A stretch of 64,000 nt of DNA. It comes from Amphibalanus amphitrite. Its lineage: Eukaryota > Arthropoda > Thecostraca > Balanomorpha > Balanidae. Positions within the stretch are counted from its first letter, which is position 1; each line of letters opens with the position of its first letter. The notes below the pieces were generated by a model. The model was not told the origin of the DNA, made no database searches, and saw nothing but the letters and a program-made list of their open reading frames with translations. Below are positions 27,819-39,000 of the stretch, piece by piece. The stretch is taken from positions 310,001 to 374,000 of the forward strand of contig NW_024881994.1 in NCBI RefSeq assembly GCF_019059575.1, given 5' to 3'. The translations under genes were made by a program, and so were the position numbers.

Positions 27819-29396
27819 CTTCGGTCACAACTCACAGGCCACAGGTCACCAGCCACGGGTTACCAGCGACCCTGGCCTGCCGGCGGGCAGGGTAAAGGGG
27901 CGGTCAGGGCCGGCCTGTCCGCACCGTCACGCGCCCCCGCTGATTGATGGTGCGCCACTGATCCGGCGAGAAGCCGCGTGTGACCGCAGCTGAAGGCGGG
28001 GGACCGACTGGAGACGGCACGCTGTGACAGATACAAATGGGCTGCACAGCTGGCATGCTCGACAAACCACGCAGACAGCTATTGTGCACAGAAGTTAGAG
28101 TCGGTCACATGGAGACCGGAGACTGCAGGACACCACACCACAGCTCTCAGACGAAGAACAGCGTTAAAATTGCAATGAACTGTCATGCATTCTACTTAAT
28201 GTAATGCTATTGTGTGTGTCTTATGCCTTGGAGATTCATCAACTTTGAGGTAGGTAGTTTGCAGCTTGGACACTTGGGAGTCTGGAGTTAGCGATTAGGT
28301 ATGTATCAAGAAAATGATTGAGTTATTGTCATGCACAGTTGATGAATTTCCTAAAACTTAAGAAGTGTTCATGTTTGTTGCTTAGTATGTTCACATATGT
28401 CAGCCTTTACAATTAAGTACTCGTATAGGTACAGGCTTATTGTTTTCCTCAGAGACAATGACAATACAATAGCAATACAAATAAAGCCACAACTGAAACC
28501 CAGGCTTAGTTTGCTGCCTAGTATGTACATGTGTGTCAGTCTTCACATGTATTGCTTTGCATTAAACTCTTGATAAGCTGCATAATGTATTCAGACAGAT
28601 TTATATAAAATGCTAACTATTTGTACTTTAATCAAAACATAAAGGAGTTCTTAACACCTTTATGACTCAGCATATTGTTTTATTTTTTATTTTGTTATTT
28701 GTTAGGAAGTATAAGTTGATAGACGTGGACCTGTGTCGCATGAAAAGCAATGCTGTAGTGAATCAAGCCAAGGACCTTCCATATCTACCAAACAACCTTG
28801 CCTATAGACAAGGTTGTTAACCTGTAAAATGTTAGCCCATACCAACTCCTCTTGGAACCCACAAGGTCCACGCTTGCCATTTCTAAGATAGCAATATATT
28901 ATAGACCACTGATTAGTGATACACTGGTGTGATGCTCTCTGACCACAACTTTGATGAACAAAGAATGGCAACACAAGATGTTACCTTTTCAAGGCAGACC
29001 GCAGATGTATCAATGATTTCTACACATACCAGGAACTCAAGTACCAACTGTTTAATTATTGATAAAACTGAGAAAGCAAAGCACATATAATGGTGAAGAA
29101 TTCATACAGTAATGAGAAAAGTAAAATACAGTATAACTTGTGATTTACAGGCTTAGGTACAATATTTGTTTAATTTTCTTATCAATTTGTGAATAACAGA
29201 TCAACAGTTTTATTATCAATATCATTATCAATTATATACACTTGGCTGACTATTATGTTCAACCTTAAAAATTTTCCAGACTCGAAAATCAAAGCTGAAG
29301 AGGTCAGAACGAAACTGGAAGGGTGGAGTCCACACTCCACCCTTCTAAGTTGCTTCTAAGGGTGGAGTGTGGACAGTGATAACAGGGCCAAGATTC
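27819..29396. other. Upstream flank of copine
   Basis: The copine promoter should lie here. The first 150 bases are GC-rich and the rest is AT-rich. A hairpin, AACAACCTTG...CAAGGTTGTT, lies at about 28790-28820. No TATA box or gene recognised with confidence. Confidence 0.35.
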
Positions 29397-29400
29397 TTAA

Positions 29401-30591
29401 CCCGGCCGGGCCCGGGGGGTAATCCCAACCACCGCAGCCCGGGGGGGGGGGCGTTTTTCGCCCCCCCCCCCCCCCCTGTCTAACTCCGTAAATAAGGGAG
29501 CTACGGAAACAAAAGCGATACCAAACGAAAGGTCCTTACGAGACCATTCTATTGCACCTAAATTTTTTGACCTCAGGTCAATTTTCAAGGTCAGAGGTCA
29601 AGGTCAAAGGCCAAAACCGGCACATGTGTAGTGATCTCATAGTAAGCCTTCTAGAGGACGGCAGGCTGCATCAAACCGGCAAAATTGGGTGTCAAACGAA
29701 AGAAGAGAATCTGAGGATTCTGAAAATGTGCTCTAAATCAAAGGTCAAGGTCAAGGTCACGCTCAAAATTGACCTCAAACTTGGCACTTTTCGCACATCT
29801 TGCGTGCTAACTTCCAAGATGTTTTGAAATGTTTTGAGGCTTATCAGTTCCCTATTTGTGGTTCATCTTACGATACAAGGCTGCTCAAAGGTCAATGTCA
29901 CAGAAGAGTATCCCTGCTAGAGGCTATTTCACTTATTAAGTTAGTAATAATAAATAAGAAAATTTTGCCATCCGTAAGCTCTAAATGAAGGCTTAGAGGA
30001 AAATAGATGCCAGATTCGTGATCAGCGGGTACAAATCCATCATAAACGACCTTTCATGTGTCAAGGTCAACCAGAGGTCATTCGAGGTCACATGAGGTCA
30101 ACATGAAACTTGACCTTTTCCGAACAAAATATATATCATTCGACGCGGCTTGACAAGGCGAATGCGATGGTACCACTGCCGTAGCTCTAGGTCCATTTTT
30201 GTCGAAGTTATTTGCGAAAAACTAAAACCAGATTTCGGGGTCGTTGACCTGACTTCTGACCTCAGGTCACCAAAACTATTTTTCTATTTTTCTCTAGGTC
30301 AAACGCTACACAGCCGTGCTCGTAATCTGTCTTTATCTCTAAAACTCTATTTTTAGCAGCTATTTGAAGTTTGCGTCTGTGACGCCGAAGTTTGCCGTGC
30401 AGGGGTCTAGAAAAATGGACCTTGTGACGTCATCAAGGGGGCTAGATCCAAATTTTTTACTTCAGAAGATGTCAAATTGATGGGAGAAAAGGTACTGAAA
30501 GTTTCGCCTTCCTATCCCTAAGCGTTCGGGAGTTATCGCAAATATTCGCCAGGGGGGGCGAAAAACGCCCCCCCCCCCGGGCCCGCGAGGG
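29401..30591. mobile_element. TTAA-type element (family III), 1,191 bp
   Basis: Flanked by TTAA at 29397-29400 and 30592-30595. Ends CCCGGCCGGGCCCGGGGGG and CCGGGCCCGCGAGGG are inverted. Fold-backs of a G-run, CGTTTTTCG and a C-run lie inside both ends. The interior has dense AGGTCA motifs (for example 29575-29610 and 29740-29760). Confidence 0.9.
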
Positions 30592-30690
30592 TTAAACAGG
30601 GCACCAGAGCAATTCTCTCAAACAAACTATCCTGCAGCCTACAGTTCAAGTTCTTTTCAGCTTTTTACCTCAGTGCAACACCAGTGAATA

Positions 30691-30920
30691 AAGGCCTGGC
30701 TACACTATGTGTTTTCAGCATGTTTTTAGTGAGTTTGCATGATTTGCGTAATATCGTTCAAGAAAGAAACGACATTACGTTATTGTTATGTTTTTCATAT
30801 AAACTTTTAATTGATATCAAAAATGTATATTGGTAATAACTTTTTTCTAGAAAGATATTAAGCTTATCACGCAAACTCGCAAAAAACGAACGCAGAAAAC
30901 GCATAGCGTAGCCAGGCCTT
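30691..30920. mobile_element. 230-bp palindromic MITE with AAGGCCTGGCTAC ends
   Basis: The left end AAGGCCTGGCTACACTATG and the complement of the right end, AAGGCCTGGCTACGCTATG, continue as imperfect inverted arms (GTTTTC, GAGTTTGC). The right flank is TTAA-like. Superfamily not assigned. Confidence 0.75.
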
Positions 30921-31499
30921 AACTTGACCTACAATCTTTGGCAAGGGGTCAGGGTGGTATCAGTAGGTAGGTTAATAAAAACATTTGGATCAATCAAGAC
31001 CTCAACCTACTATAATATACACTGTGGATCTACCCAAGTCCTATCGCTACTGTACATTAAAACCAAGGTGTTGAAACGTTCTATATACCCTGGTTGAAAC
31101 TGCTCCCTGCGACTTGTGACTTAGTTATGATAACTCAGAATCCTTGAGGCTTGAACCTCTGATGAATGAGGATAAGCCCAGCTTCATCCCAGCATCAAAT
31201 TATTGATTCCTTTCGGCTTAAAAAAGCAAACCCAGCATCAAATGAAACCAATGGTTACGTGCAGTGGCGGATCCAGGGGGGGGGCAAAATGGGCATTTGC
31301 CCCTCCCAAACGGCATGATTTTAACATTACGCCCTTACGCCCAAGGCACAAGGGCGCACACAAGGGGGGGGCACACGGGCCCGTGCCCCCCCCATTCGAG
31401 TTGGGGGGCCCAACTCGAAGGAAGGGGCCCATTTGAGGCGGCCGAAGGCCGCCTCAAATGGGCCTCTAACTAATCTTTAGACCACCAAAGACCGTGTAC

Positions 31500-32330
31500 A
31501 ACGGGCCCTCAAATGGCCTTAAAGGGCCCTCAGATGGTTTCAAAAGGCCCTCAGATGGCCTCGAAGGGCCCTCAGTTAGCGTCATAGGGCCCTCATCTGG
31601 TGTCAAAGGGCCCTTAGATGGTGTCAAAGTGCCCTCAGATGGCCTTAAGGAGCCCTCAGATGACATCAAAGGACTCTCAAATGGCGCTTTAAAGGGCCCT
31701 CAGATAGCCTCAAAGGGCCCTCAGCTAACGTCAAACGGACGTCAGAAGGCCTTAAAGGGTGTCAAAAGTCCCTGAGCTGGCGTCAGAGGGCCATGCCCTT
31801 GCGTCAAATGGCTCTCCGAAGGCTCTAAAGGGTCCTTAGCTGGTGACAGAGGGCCCCCAGCTGGCGCCAAATGGCCATCAAAAGGCCTCAAACGGTCCTC
31901 AGCTGGCGTCAAGCGGCCCTCAAAAAGCCTCAAGGGGCCCTTAGAAGACATCAAGGGGCCCTCAGAAGGCCTTAAACCATTTGGTCAAATTGTCAAAGGG
32001 CCTTGAGCTAGCGTCAGAGCCCCCCCCCCCCCCCCAGCTAATGTCAGAGGGCCCTGAGCTAGCGTCAAACTTAAAGTGCCCTTAGCTGGTGTCAGAGGGC
32101 CCCATTTGGTGTCAGAGGGTCATCCATTGGCGTCTAATGGCCATCAGAAGGCCCAAAAACGATCCTCAGCTGGCGTCCAACGGTCTTCAGCTGACGTCAA
32201 GAGGCTCTCAAAAGGCCTCAAAGGCCCCTCGACTGCTCAAAGGGCCCTTAGAAGGCCTCAATGGGAACTCAAGAGACGTTAAACGGCCCTCAAAAGGCTT
32301 GAAAGGGCCCTGCTGATGGCAAAGGGCTCG
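31500..32330. repeat. 21-bp minisatellite (GGGCCCTCAGATGGCCTCAAA-like)
   Basis: Close to 40 degenerate 21-bp units of the form gggccctcag-atggcstcaaa. Because 21 is divisible by three, long open frames appear on both strands (GPSDGLK heptads on plus, SEGPLRP on minus). These are repeat artefacts rather than supported genes. Confidence 0.85.
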
Positions 32331-32399
32331 CACCTGAGTCAATAAGAGCCTTGTCAAAAAACGGACCTGAGAAACCTTGCCGGCCCTGGTTATCTGCGG

Positions 32400-33240
32400 G
32401 ACTCCTACACTTACCTGAGTGGCCCCCGTTTACTGAGGGGCCCTGGTTATTGATGGGGTCCCTGGTTACTTAAGGGGCGCCTGGTTACCAGAGGGGCCCA
32501 TGGTCACCTGGTGGGCCCCTGATCAATTGAAAACCCCTGGTCATCTGAAACGCCCCTGATTACCTAAAGGGTCCCTGATCACTTGGATTCAGTGACATAG
32601 CAAGGGAGCGAGGGGGTACGTGCCCGTTCTCGGGTTTAGGGTTCCTTCGAAACCGAGGGGCCCTGCGGCGCCAGTTGGTAGCAGAGGGTTCGCGCTGGCC
32701 GCACTTCAACTCGGAAGGACACCACAGGGCTTGTGGGGGGACGTTATTGGCTCCTATGTAGCCACAATTATCTTCATAAAGGCCCAATGCCGGTTTCTGA
32801 GAGACCTCGCCGGCCGCTCAGGGCCCTAGAAACGGCCAACGAGGGATTGGCTGCTATGGCTCCACATCCGTCTGTGATAGACACACGGTCCACACCAGTG
32901 TTTCTAAAGGCACCCACAACGGCAACTGCGAGGCCCCTCGCCCCACCTTCAAGGGACCCCCACCAGCGCATCCATCGGCGGCTCTGAGAGTCCCCACACC
33001 GACGCCTCTGAGGGCCACGTACCAGTGACTCTGAGGGCCTCTTACCAGCCTCCGAGTGTCCTTGCCAGCCTATGACGGGCCACTTTCCACTTGCAGGCCA
33101 TTTTGCAGGGCCACACACATGCCAATGATGGCCCCACCAGTGTCTCTAAGCCCTAAGACCCCGCAACGGCGCCTGTGGGGACCCAACACCAGCGCATCTG
33201 ACGGCCTTTCACTGGCACCTCTGAGCGCGCCACACACCGG
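32400..33240. repeat. Degenerate 19-bp and longer GC-rich tandem repeats
   Basis: At 32430-32580, units such as GGGGCCCTGGTTACTTGA recur about every 19 bp. At 32830-33240, looser units share CCTCTGAGGGCC and CCAGTG. Both are inside the hAT-like element. Confidence 0.6.
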
Positions 33241-34549
33241 TGACTCTGAGGAGCTCGCTCGCTTCGCTCGCTCGTAAAATACCATGTAAATTAGGCATTA
33301 GTGTACATTAGGCACACTCCTCGGCATAAATGATACTTTTGCTTGCCAATTTCCCACATTTTCTCATGCAAAGATCCCGTTTTAAAGAGACCCGTCTGCC
33401 AGTGAGACTGGACCCACCGTGCCTCCCTCCTCCCATCGAAAGGTCCTGGATACATCCTTGCCTGAGCTGACCCCGGGCCCCCGGGTGACTCGCGGTCCCG
33501 GGGTCAGGTGACCAGCAGGTGACCCCCTCTTGGGCGAAATTCTGGGTACGTGTCCGCCATGCATCGTACATAGTCCTGTTGATTTGATTCATTGGTTTAA
33601 ATATAAGTTATAAGCTGGATCTCTAGTCTGTGATCACGCATCGTATCAGATACAATGACATTTCATGTCGATGTGCCTAAAAAAAATATGCGAATATACG
33701 TGAAAAAAGGAGTGCTGCTCCCGCTCCTACACATCCGGGCCAAACAGTGACCGGCCCCTGCTTCTAGTCACCCGGGGTCGGTCGGCCGGCCGGCAGTCAG
33801 TCGCTGCCCGGGGCTGATTTCTGAGGGACTTGCAAAAATGTTTATTAATGAAATGTTTTACGTAATAAATTAGATGATTAGGTATATGTACCGGCTCTGA
33901 GTCGCATTTGAGAAAAAACATGCTAGCGTAAAAATATATATGTTTTGAAAATTAAGCTGGTACCGAAATAATTGTTTTACCATGCATTGACAAACCAATT
34001 GCTCAAGCTTCAAACCAACCGAAATATAGCCCCGTGGGCCGTATTTTTTTTTTTTGGGGGGGGCCCTTCGGCATGGGGGGCCCAGTTCGAAGGTCGTGCC
34101 CCCCCCCCCCCCATTCAAAAATCCTGTGTGCGCGCCTGCCAAGGCAGTATATACCATTACACCTATGGACGAGGCGAAAGAATCGATAAATTGTTATGGT
34201 TTGCCCCCCCCCCCCCCAAAAAAAACTCTGAGCTGGATCCGCCTCTGGTTACATGGTGTATGTTGATGTCAATGTAAGACCTTACATAAAACTTGCCCTG
34301 CATGAAACTAAACGAAGGTTAGGTTCGTTCAACGCAACTCCCCTAATCGAAGAACAGACTGCGCATATTTTGTAGCCAGCGCGGCATTTTTCTGGAATAA
34401 GCCGCAGGTAAATGATATATTGCGGAAAACCATATAAAAGATACGGAGAAGAGTAAACAAAAGAAGAAAGACATGCGAATATGCAAGGTGCAAAGACATT
34501 AGACATTTACAACGGGAGTTAGCCTTCCAAGATGGGAACATTTTTTGCC

Positions 34550-34890
34550 TCCCCTTTAGTTTCTTCGATATATCTCCAGAACCACTGCGCCGATCGTCAC
34601 CAAAAATTCAGTCCCCTCCCGTGAATAGCTATTGTACCTACATGGTGACCAAAAATTTTTCCAAAGGCTATGATAGGTAGGCCGCTAATGACGTCAGAGT
34701 GATGTCATTTCTGCCATTTTTTGACACAAAAAAGGCTTCGCGGGAAGAGCTGTCAGACCTACAGCTTTAGAGATACAGAAAAATGTTTCAGACATAAAAA
34801 GTGTAGAATTAAAAGGGCTACAAAACTGCTATCTCAGATTTTTGAATTTTTTGGATTTTGACCCCAAAAAATAAAAAATATATATTTCAA
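34550..34890. mobile_element. Truncated relative of the 23704-24882 TTAA element
   Basis: Shares CGATATATCTCCA, CTGCGCCGATCGTCACCAAA, GACGTCAGAGTGA and the following sequence with that element, without recognisable ends. Confidence 0.7.
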
Positions 34891-35371
34891 TATAGGGGAA
34901 GCCGGGGGAATCCCGGCATAGTAAGTTCTTTTTATTTTATGACATACCTTAGGTACACATGCGGAACTTTATATACCGTGGCGGTTGTAGCTACAACCCC
35001 AATTTTTAAAAGTACAACCCCAATGGCAAAACTACAACCCCAACATTGGAAAATTAAGAATTAGCCTGAAACACATGAAAATGAACAAAATATGTATCCC
35101 TTCAGAAGCAGATAATTGAGATATATCAAGAAAGTGAAGATATAAATAAATTAGGACATCTTTTTGAATTCCAGATGCTAAAAACATTGAAAGTGCTCTG
35201 TTAAGAACATGAACATATTATTCCGCTGAGACAGTGAGCAGAGCATGATATGAAAGTCAATCACTTCACACTTCTTAAGCATACTAAGTGAATCATATTG
35301 AAAGTGTTCCAAAAAATCTTAACATGTAACATGAAAGTGTGAAGCAAAAAAAAAATTCATAACATTCATCA
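34891..35371. other. AT-rich spacer
   Basis: Contains three ACAACCCCAA-type short repeats at 34990-35045. No gene seen. Confidence 0.35.
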
Positions 35372-35379
35372 TACTTTTG

Positions 35380-35546
35380 CAGTGGCGAATCCAGCTCAGA
35401 GTTTGGGGGGGGGGGGGGGCAAACCATAACAATTTATCGATTCTTTCCATGCCTCGTCCATAGGCGTAATATTAAAATTATGCCGTTTGGGAGGGACAAA
35501 TGCCCATTTTGCCCCCCCCCCCCCCCTGAATCCTGATCCGCCACTG
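35380..35546. mobile_element. 167-bp hAT-like MITE with perfect 8-bp target duplication
   Basis: Flanked by TACTTTTG at 35372-35379 and 35547-35554. Ends are CAGTGGCGAATCCAG and CTGATCCGCCACTG. One half matches the right end and the other the left end of the 31262-34247 element, so it is an internal-deletion derivative of that family. Confidence 0.93.
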
Positions 35547-35689
35547 TACTTTTGGGTTTTCTCACTAAATATTTCATACCTGTGAGCTGTGCTTATCAAA
35601 GAGATAAGCATAGATGAAAAGTTTGACACAAAACAGTAAGCTTCAGAAATAAATTAACCCAACCTAAGCCTACACCCTATGTAGCATTC

Positions 35690-37890
35690 AATCACCAATC
35701 ATAATATCAAATACATTTCTTAAGTGAAATATCACTCTGTTCGCAAATTTGTCAGTTGGCACAATACCACCAATCAGCACGAATATTTGGCTAAAATGAC
35801 GACACTTGAAATCAACGTTGACGACCATAAAAAGTAAAAACCAATCCTGTGCGATAATTAGTGCTGATAATCTTACTGACAGGATCGCGAACAGAATGCA
35901 AACGATGATGCAGATGCAGATGAGTCTTCGGGGGAATAGCCTTTGCATCGGCTCCCCCATAGGTGCCCTATTTGGTTATAGGGGTACTGGGAAAAGGATG
36001 AGGATGGAGGCTGCATGTCTTTCGACATTTGCTCATGGTCCTTCCAGACGCTTTTGACGGATTCTCCATAGACAGTGCAGCTTCTCCTTCCTCTCTTCCG
36101 CATCCTCTTCCCGTTCGTCATTGAAGAGAAAGTCTCTCATGATCTCTTGAGTGTCTTCTATGTGAGGTCGTTGTAGGGACTCGATATTACTTCTAACATC
36201 CATGAGTCTGTTACATTTCAATAGAAAGTGCTCCATGTCTTCATTCTCCTCTCCACATAGTTGGCATAATGTGTCTTCATCGGTGTGTCGTCTTCTTTCT
36301 TGTAGGGGTAGCGAATTCGTTCTAGCTCGAAAGAGAGTGACCGCTGCTGGGGTGTTGTCATAGATAGTCTCTTCTCTTATACGTTGTTTGCTTGCTTTGT
36401 ATAGCTGTAGGCTTACTTTGCTTCCTATTTCTTCCATCCATTGTTTTGCATCCCATTTGTTTATTTCTTTGTCTATATCCTTTTTGCTTTTATCTTTTAG
36501 GGCATGTAATCTTATTTGCAGTGATGACAGGTACTTCTCGGTTGTCTTCGCCCATTTGCTTTCTTTCCTTTCAAGCTCTATTTCCATTACTTTCTTTAGT
36601 AGTTCATTTCGTCCTTGCAGTGTCGTTCTTATATATTGAAGGTGACCTTTCATTATTCTTGTCTTCATTAGTGATGAACCGATTTCTCCTCTTAATGTGC
36701 AATTTGGTGCATATTTCGGTGCTCCTAAAATCTTCCTGTAGACCCCGTTTTCAATAGTCTGTAGTTGCTTGATTTCTGTTTCTGTAAGTGTCATAACATT
36801 GACTCCATATAGGATTGCTGGTAGGGCAATGCTTTTCCAATAGGTTTTCCCAATCATAATCTTATTACAACTTTTACTTATGATGCTATATGTCATATTT
36901 GACAGCTTATGGGCTTTCTTGATCATTAGGTTCTTCTGTTCCTTGAATACATCCTTCTTGTTGAGAATCGTCACTCCCAAGTATTTGACTTCTGTTGTAA
37001 CAGGTATCCCTCCGATTTCTGTAATGTTCTCACTGTTTTCGCAAGTTTCATTTACGATCAATATCTCACTTTTTCTTTTGTTTACTTTCATTCCGTATTC
37101 TTCACTTGATGCTACAAGTACCTCAAGCATTAGCTCTGTTTCCTTCTTTGAATGAGACAGCATCAAACCATCATCTGCAAACAGAAGTAAGGGGAGATAG
37201 ATATTCCTATCATTGTATCCCATTCTTGTGGCCATCAGCCTCCTTGCAATTTCATACGTGATCAGCTTGAACAGCGTGGTGCTACCAGTGCAGCCCTGTC
37301 TTATACCACTGGTTACTTTGAGTTTTTCTTCTGTAGCACTACTGAGCCTAATCGTTGTGAAGTCGCCGTGATATATACTTGCTACCGATGAGATGATATC
37401 GGGATGGATCTTATATCTTTGCATGACTTTGATCATTGGGCCTCTCTTGACTGAATCAAAGGCTTTTTCAAAATCAATGGCGGTCACATATAGCGGTCTC
37501 TTTCTTTTATAACTTTGTTCGACGCAGTAGCTTAGAAGAAAGAGATTGTCCTCAACACGTCCTCCAGCAGTAAAGCCTGCTTGAGTTTCCATTAAGGCTC
37601 CGTTCACCAGTAGATGTTCTTCGATTTCGTTTTTGATCATGCTCATATATATCTTATATGATGCGTTGGTCAGTGCTATTGGTCGTAGTTGCCGTGCTGT
37701 TGGTTTGCTTGTTTTAGGTATCATCTTTGTATGTGATCCTTTCCATGAATCCGGCTTCGTGTCAGATGTCAGTTCGTTTTGCATACATGTTGTTAGCACT
37801 TTAAGGCCTTTGTCGCTTTTGATTAACTCTTTATACAGCTCGTTCTTCAGCCCGTCTGGCCCAGGAGTGGTTTTTGTTTTCGTTTTATTT
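35690..37890 (-). mobile_element. LINE copy, 5'-truncated
   Basis: The element covers the RT frame plus sequence beyond its stop. The upper limit near 37890 is where RT similarity ends, and the satellite array begins shortly after. I saw no clear 3' tail or target-site duplication, so the lower limit is approximate. Confidence 0.6.
36033..37889 (-). CDS. Reverse transcriptase of a non-LTR retrotransposon (5'-truncated, open frame)
   Basis: An open minus-strand frame of about 618 codons, starting inside the protein at the TTPGPDGLKNELY block and ending in a stop at 36033. RT motifs in order: LRPIALTNASYKIYM, AGFTAGGRVEDNLF, VTAIDFEKAFDSV (catalytic Asp), TSGIRQGCTGSTTLFK, LPLLLFADDGLML (catalytic Asp pair), NKRKSEIL and KYLGVTI. 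A C-terminal CX2CX8HX4C finger (CQLCGEENEDMEHFLLKC) follows, typical of LINE ORF2 proteins. The endonuclease domain and true start are absent; the frame runs into unrelated sequence just above 37889. There are no internal stops, so the copy is fairly young. The GIRQGCTGSTTLF block is unlike the textbook CR1, jockey or L1 versions, and the clade is unresolved. Confidence 0.88.
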   Translation of the reverse strand, partial: NKTKTKTTPGPDGLKNELYKELIKSDKGLKVLTTCMQNELTSDTKPDSWKGSHTKMIPKTSKPTARQLRPIALTNASYKIYMSMIKNEIEEHLLVNGALMETQAGFTAGGRVEDNLFLLSYCVEQSYKRKRPLYVTAIDFEKAFDSVKRGPMIKVMQRYKIHPDIISSVASIYHGDFTTIRLSSATEEKLKVTSGIRQGCTGSTTLFKLITYEIARRLMATRMGYNDRNIYLPLLLFADDGLMLSHSKKETELMLEVLVASSEEYGMKVNKRKSEILIVNETCENSENITEIGGIPVTTEVKYLGVTILNKKDVFKEQKNLMIKKAHKLSNMTYSIISKSCNKIMIGKTYWKSIALPAILYGVNVMTLTETEIKQLQTIENGVYRKILGAPKYAPNCTLRGEIGSSLMKTRIMKGHLQYIRTTLQGRNELLKKVMEIELERKESKWAKTTEKYLSSLQIRLHALKDKSKKDIDKEINKWDAKQWMEEIGSKVSLQLYKASKQRIREETIYDNTPAAVTLFRARTNSLPLQERRRHTDEDTLCQLCGEENEDMEHFLLKCNRLMDVRSNIESLQRPHIEDTQEIMRDFLFNDEREEDAEERKEKLHCLWRIRQKRLEGP

Positions 37891-38016
37891 ATTATATTAT
37901 AGCAAACTAAGTCACATGTAAGCCAGCATGACGCATTTGATACAAATGCAAGGTTTTGGCGACGTCTGTCAAATCAGCAGCAACGAATATCAGCCTCACA
38001 GCAGCATATTTCGGGG

Positions 38017-39000
38017 TCTTTCGATTTGGCTGAAAATCGGTCACCAGGGCCTCCTCGATGCGCTGATTCCGAAAATATGCCTCTTTGGGGTGGTATTTTG
38101 CACCGTTAACGAGTTATGACAAATTAACATTTTAACGGGAAACGGCGGGGTCTTTCGATTTAGCTGAAAATCGGTGTACAGGGCCTTCTCGATGCGCTGA
38201 TTCCGAAAATGTACCTTTTTGGGGTGGTATTTTGCACCGTAACCGAGTTAACATTTTAATAACATTAACATTTTAATGGGAAACGGCGGGTTCTTTCGAT
38301 TTAGCTGAAAATCGGTATACAGGGCCTCCTTGATGCGCTGATTTCGAAAATGTACCTCTTTGGGGCAGTATTTTGCACCGTTAACGAGTTAACGGCTAAT
38401 TAACATTTTAACCGGAAACGGCGGGGTCTTTCGATTTAGCTGAAAATTGGTATACAGGGCCTGTTTGATGCGCTGATTCCGAAAATGTACTTCTTTGAGG
38501 TAGTATTTTGCACCGTTAACGAGTTAACGACCAATGAACATTTTAACGGGAAACGGCGGCGTCTTTCGATTTGGCTGAAAATCGGTATACAGGGCCTCCT
38601 CGATGCGCTGATTCCGAAAATGTACCTCTTTGTGGTGGTATTTTGCACCGTTAACGAGTTAACGACCAATTAACATTTTAATGGGAAACGGCGGGGTCTT
38701 TCGATTTAGCTGAAAATCGGTATACAGGACCTCCTCGATGCGCTGATTCCGAAAATGTGCCTCTTTGAGGTGGTATTTTGCACCGTTAACGAGTAAACGG
38801 CCAATCAACATTTTAACGGGAAACGACGGGGTCTTTCGATTTGGCTGAAAATCGGTGTACAGGGCCTCCTCGATGCGCTTATTCCGAAAATGTACCTCTT
38901 TGGGGTGGTATTTTGCACCGTTAACGAATTAACGGCCAACTAACATTTTAACGGTAAACGGCGGGGTCTTTCGATTTAGCTGAAAATCGGTGTACGTTCA
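38017..39000. repeat. 135-bp satellite array
   Basis: The motif TCTTTCGATTTRGCTGAAAA begins units at 38017, 38151, 38292, 38427, 38562, 38697, 38832 and 38967. Spacings are 134, 141 and then 135 five times. Shared blocks include CAGGGCCTCCTCGATGCGCT and GGTATTTTGCACCGTTAACG. The eighth unit is cut short. Confidence 0.95.

Larger units (their letters stand above)
31262..34247. mobile_element. hAT-like non-autonomous element, about 3 kb, carrying minisatellites
   Basis: Ends CAGTGGCGGATCCAG and, inverted, CAGAGGCGGATCCAG are flanked by 8-bp repeats GTTACGTG (31254-31261) and GTTACATG (34248-34255), with one mismatch. CAG...CTG ends plus 8-bp duplication are typical of the hAT superfamily. The interior is mainly tandem-repeat arrays, with no transposase. 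Confidence 0.72.

Noticed and set aside
31494..31775. Repetitive heptad protein
   Set aside because: The frame is a by-product of a 21-bp tandem repeat and is equally open on the other strand.
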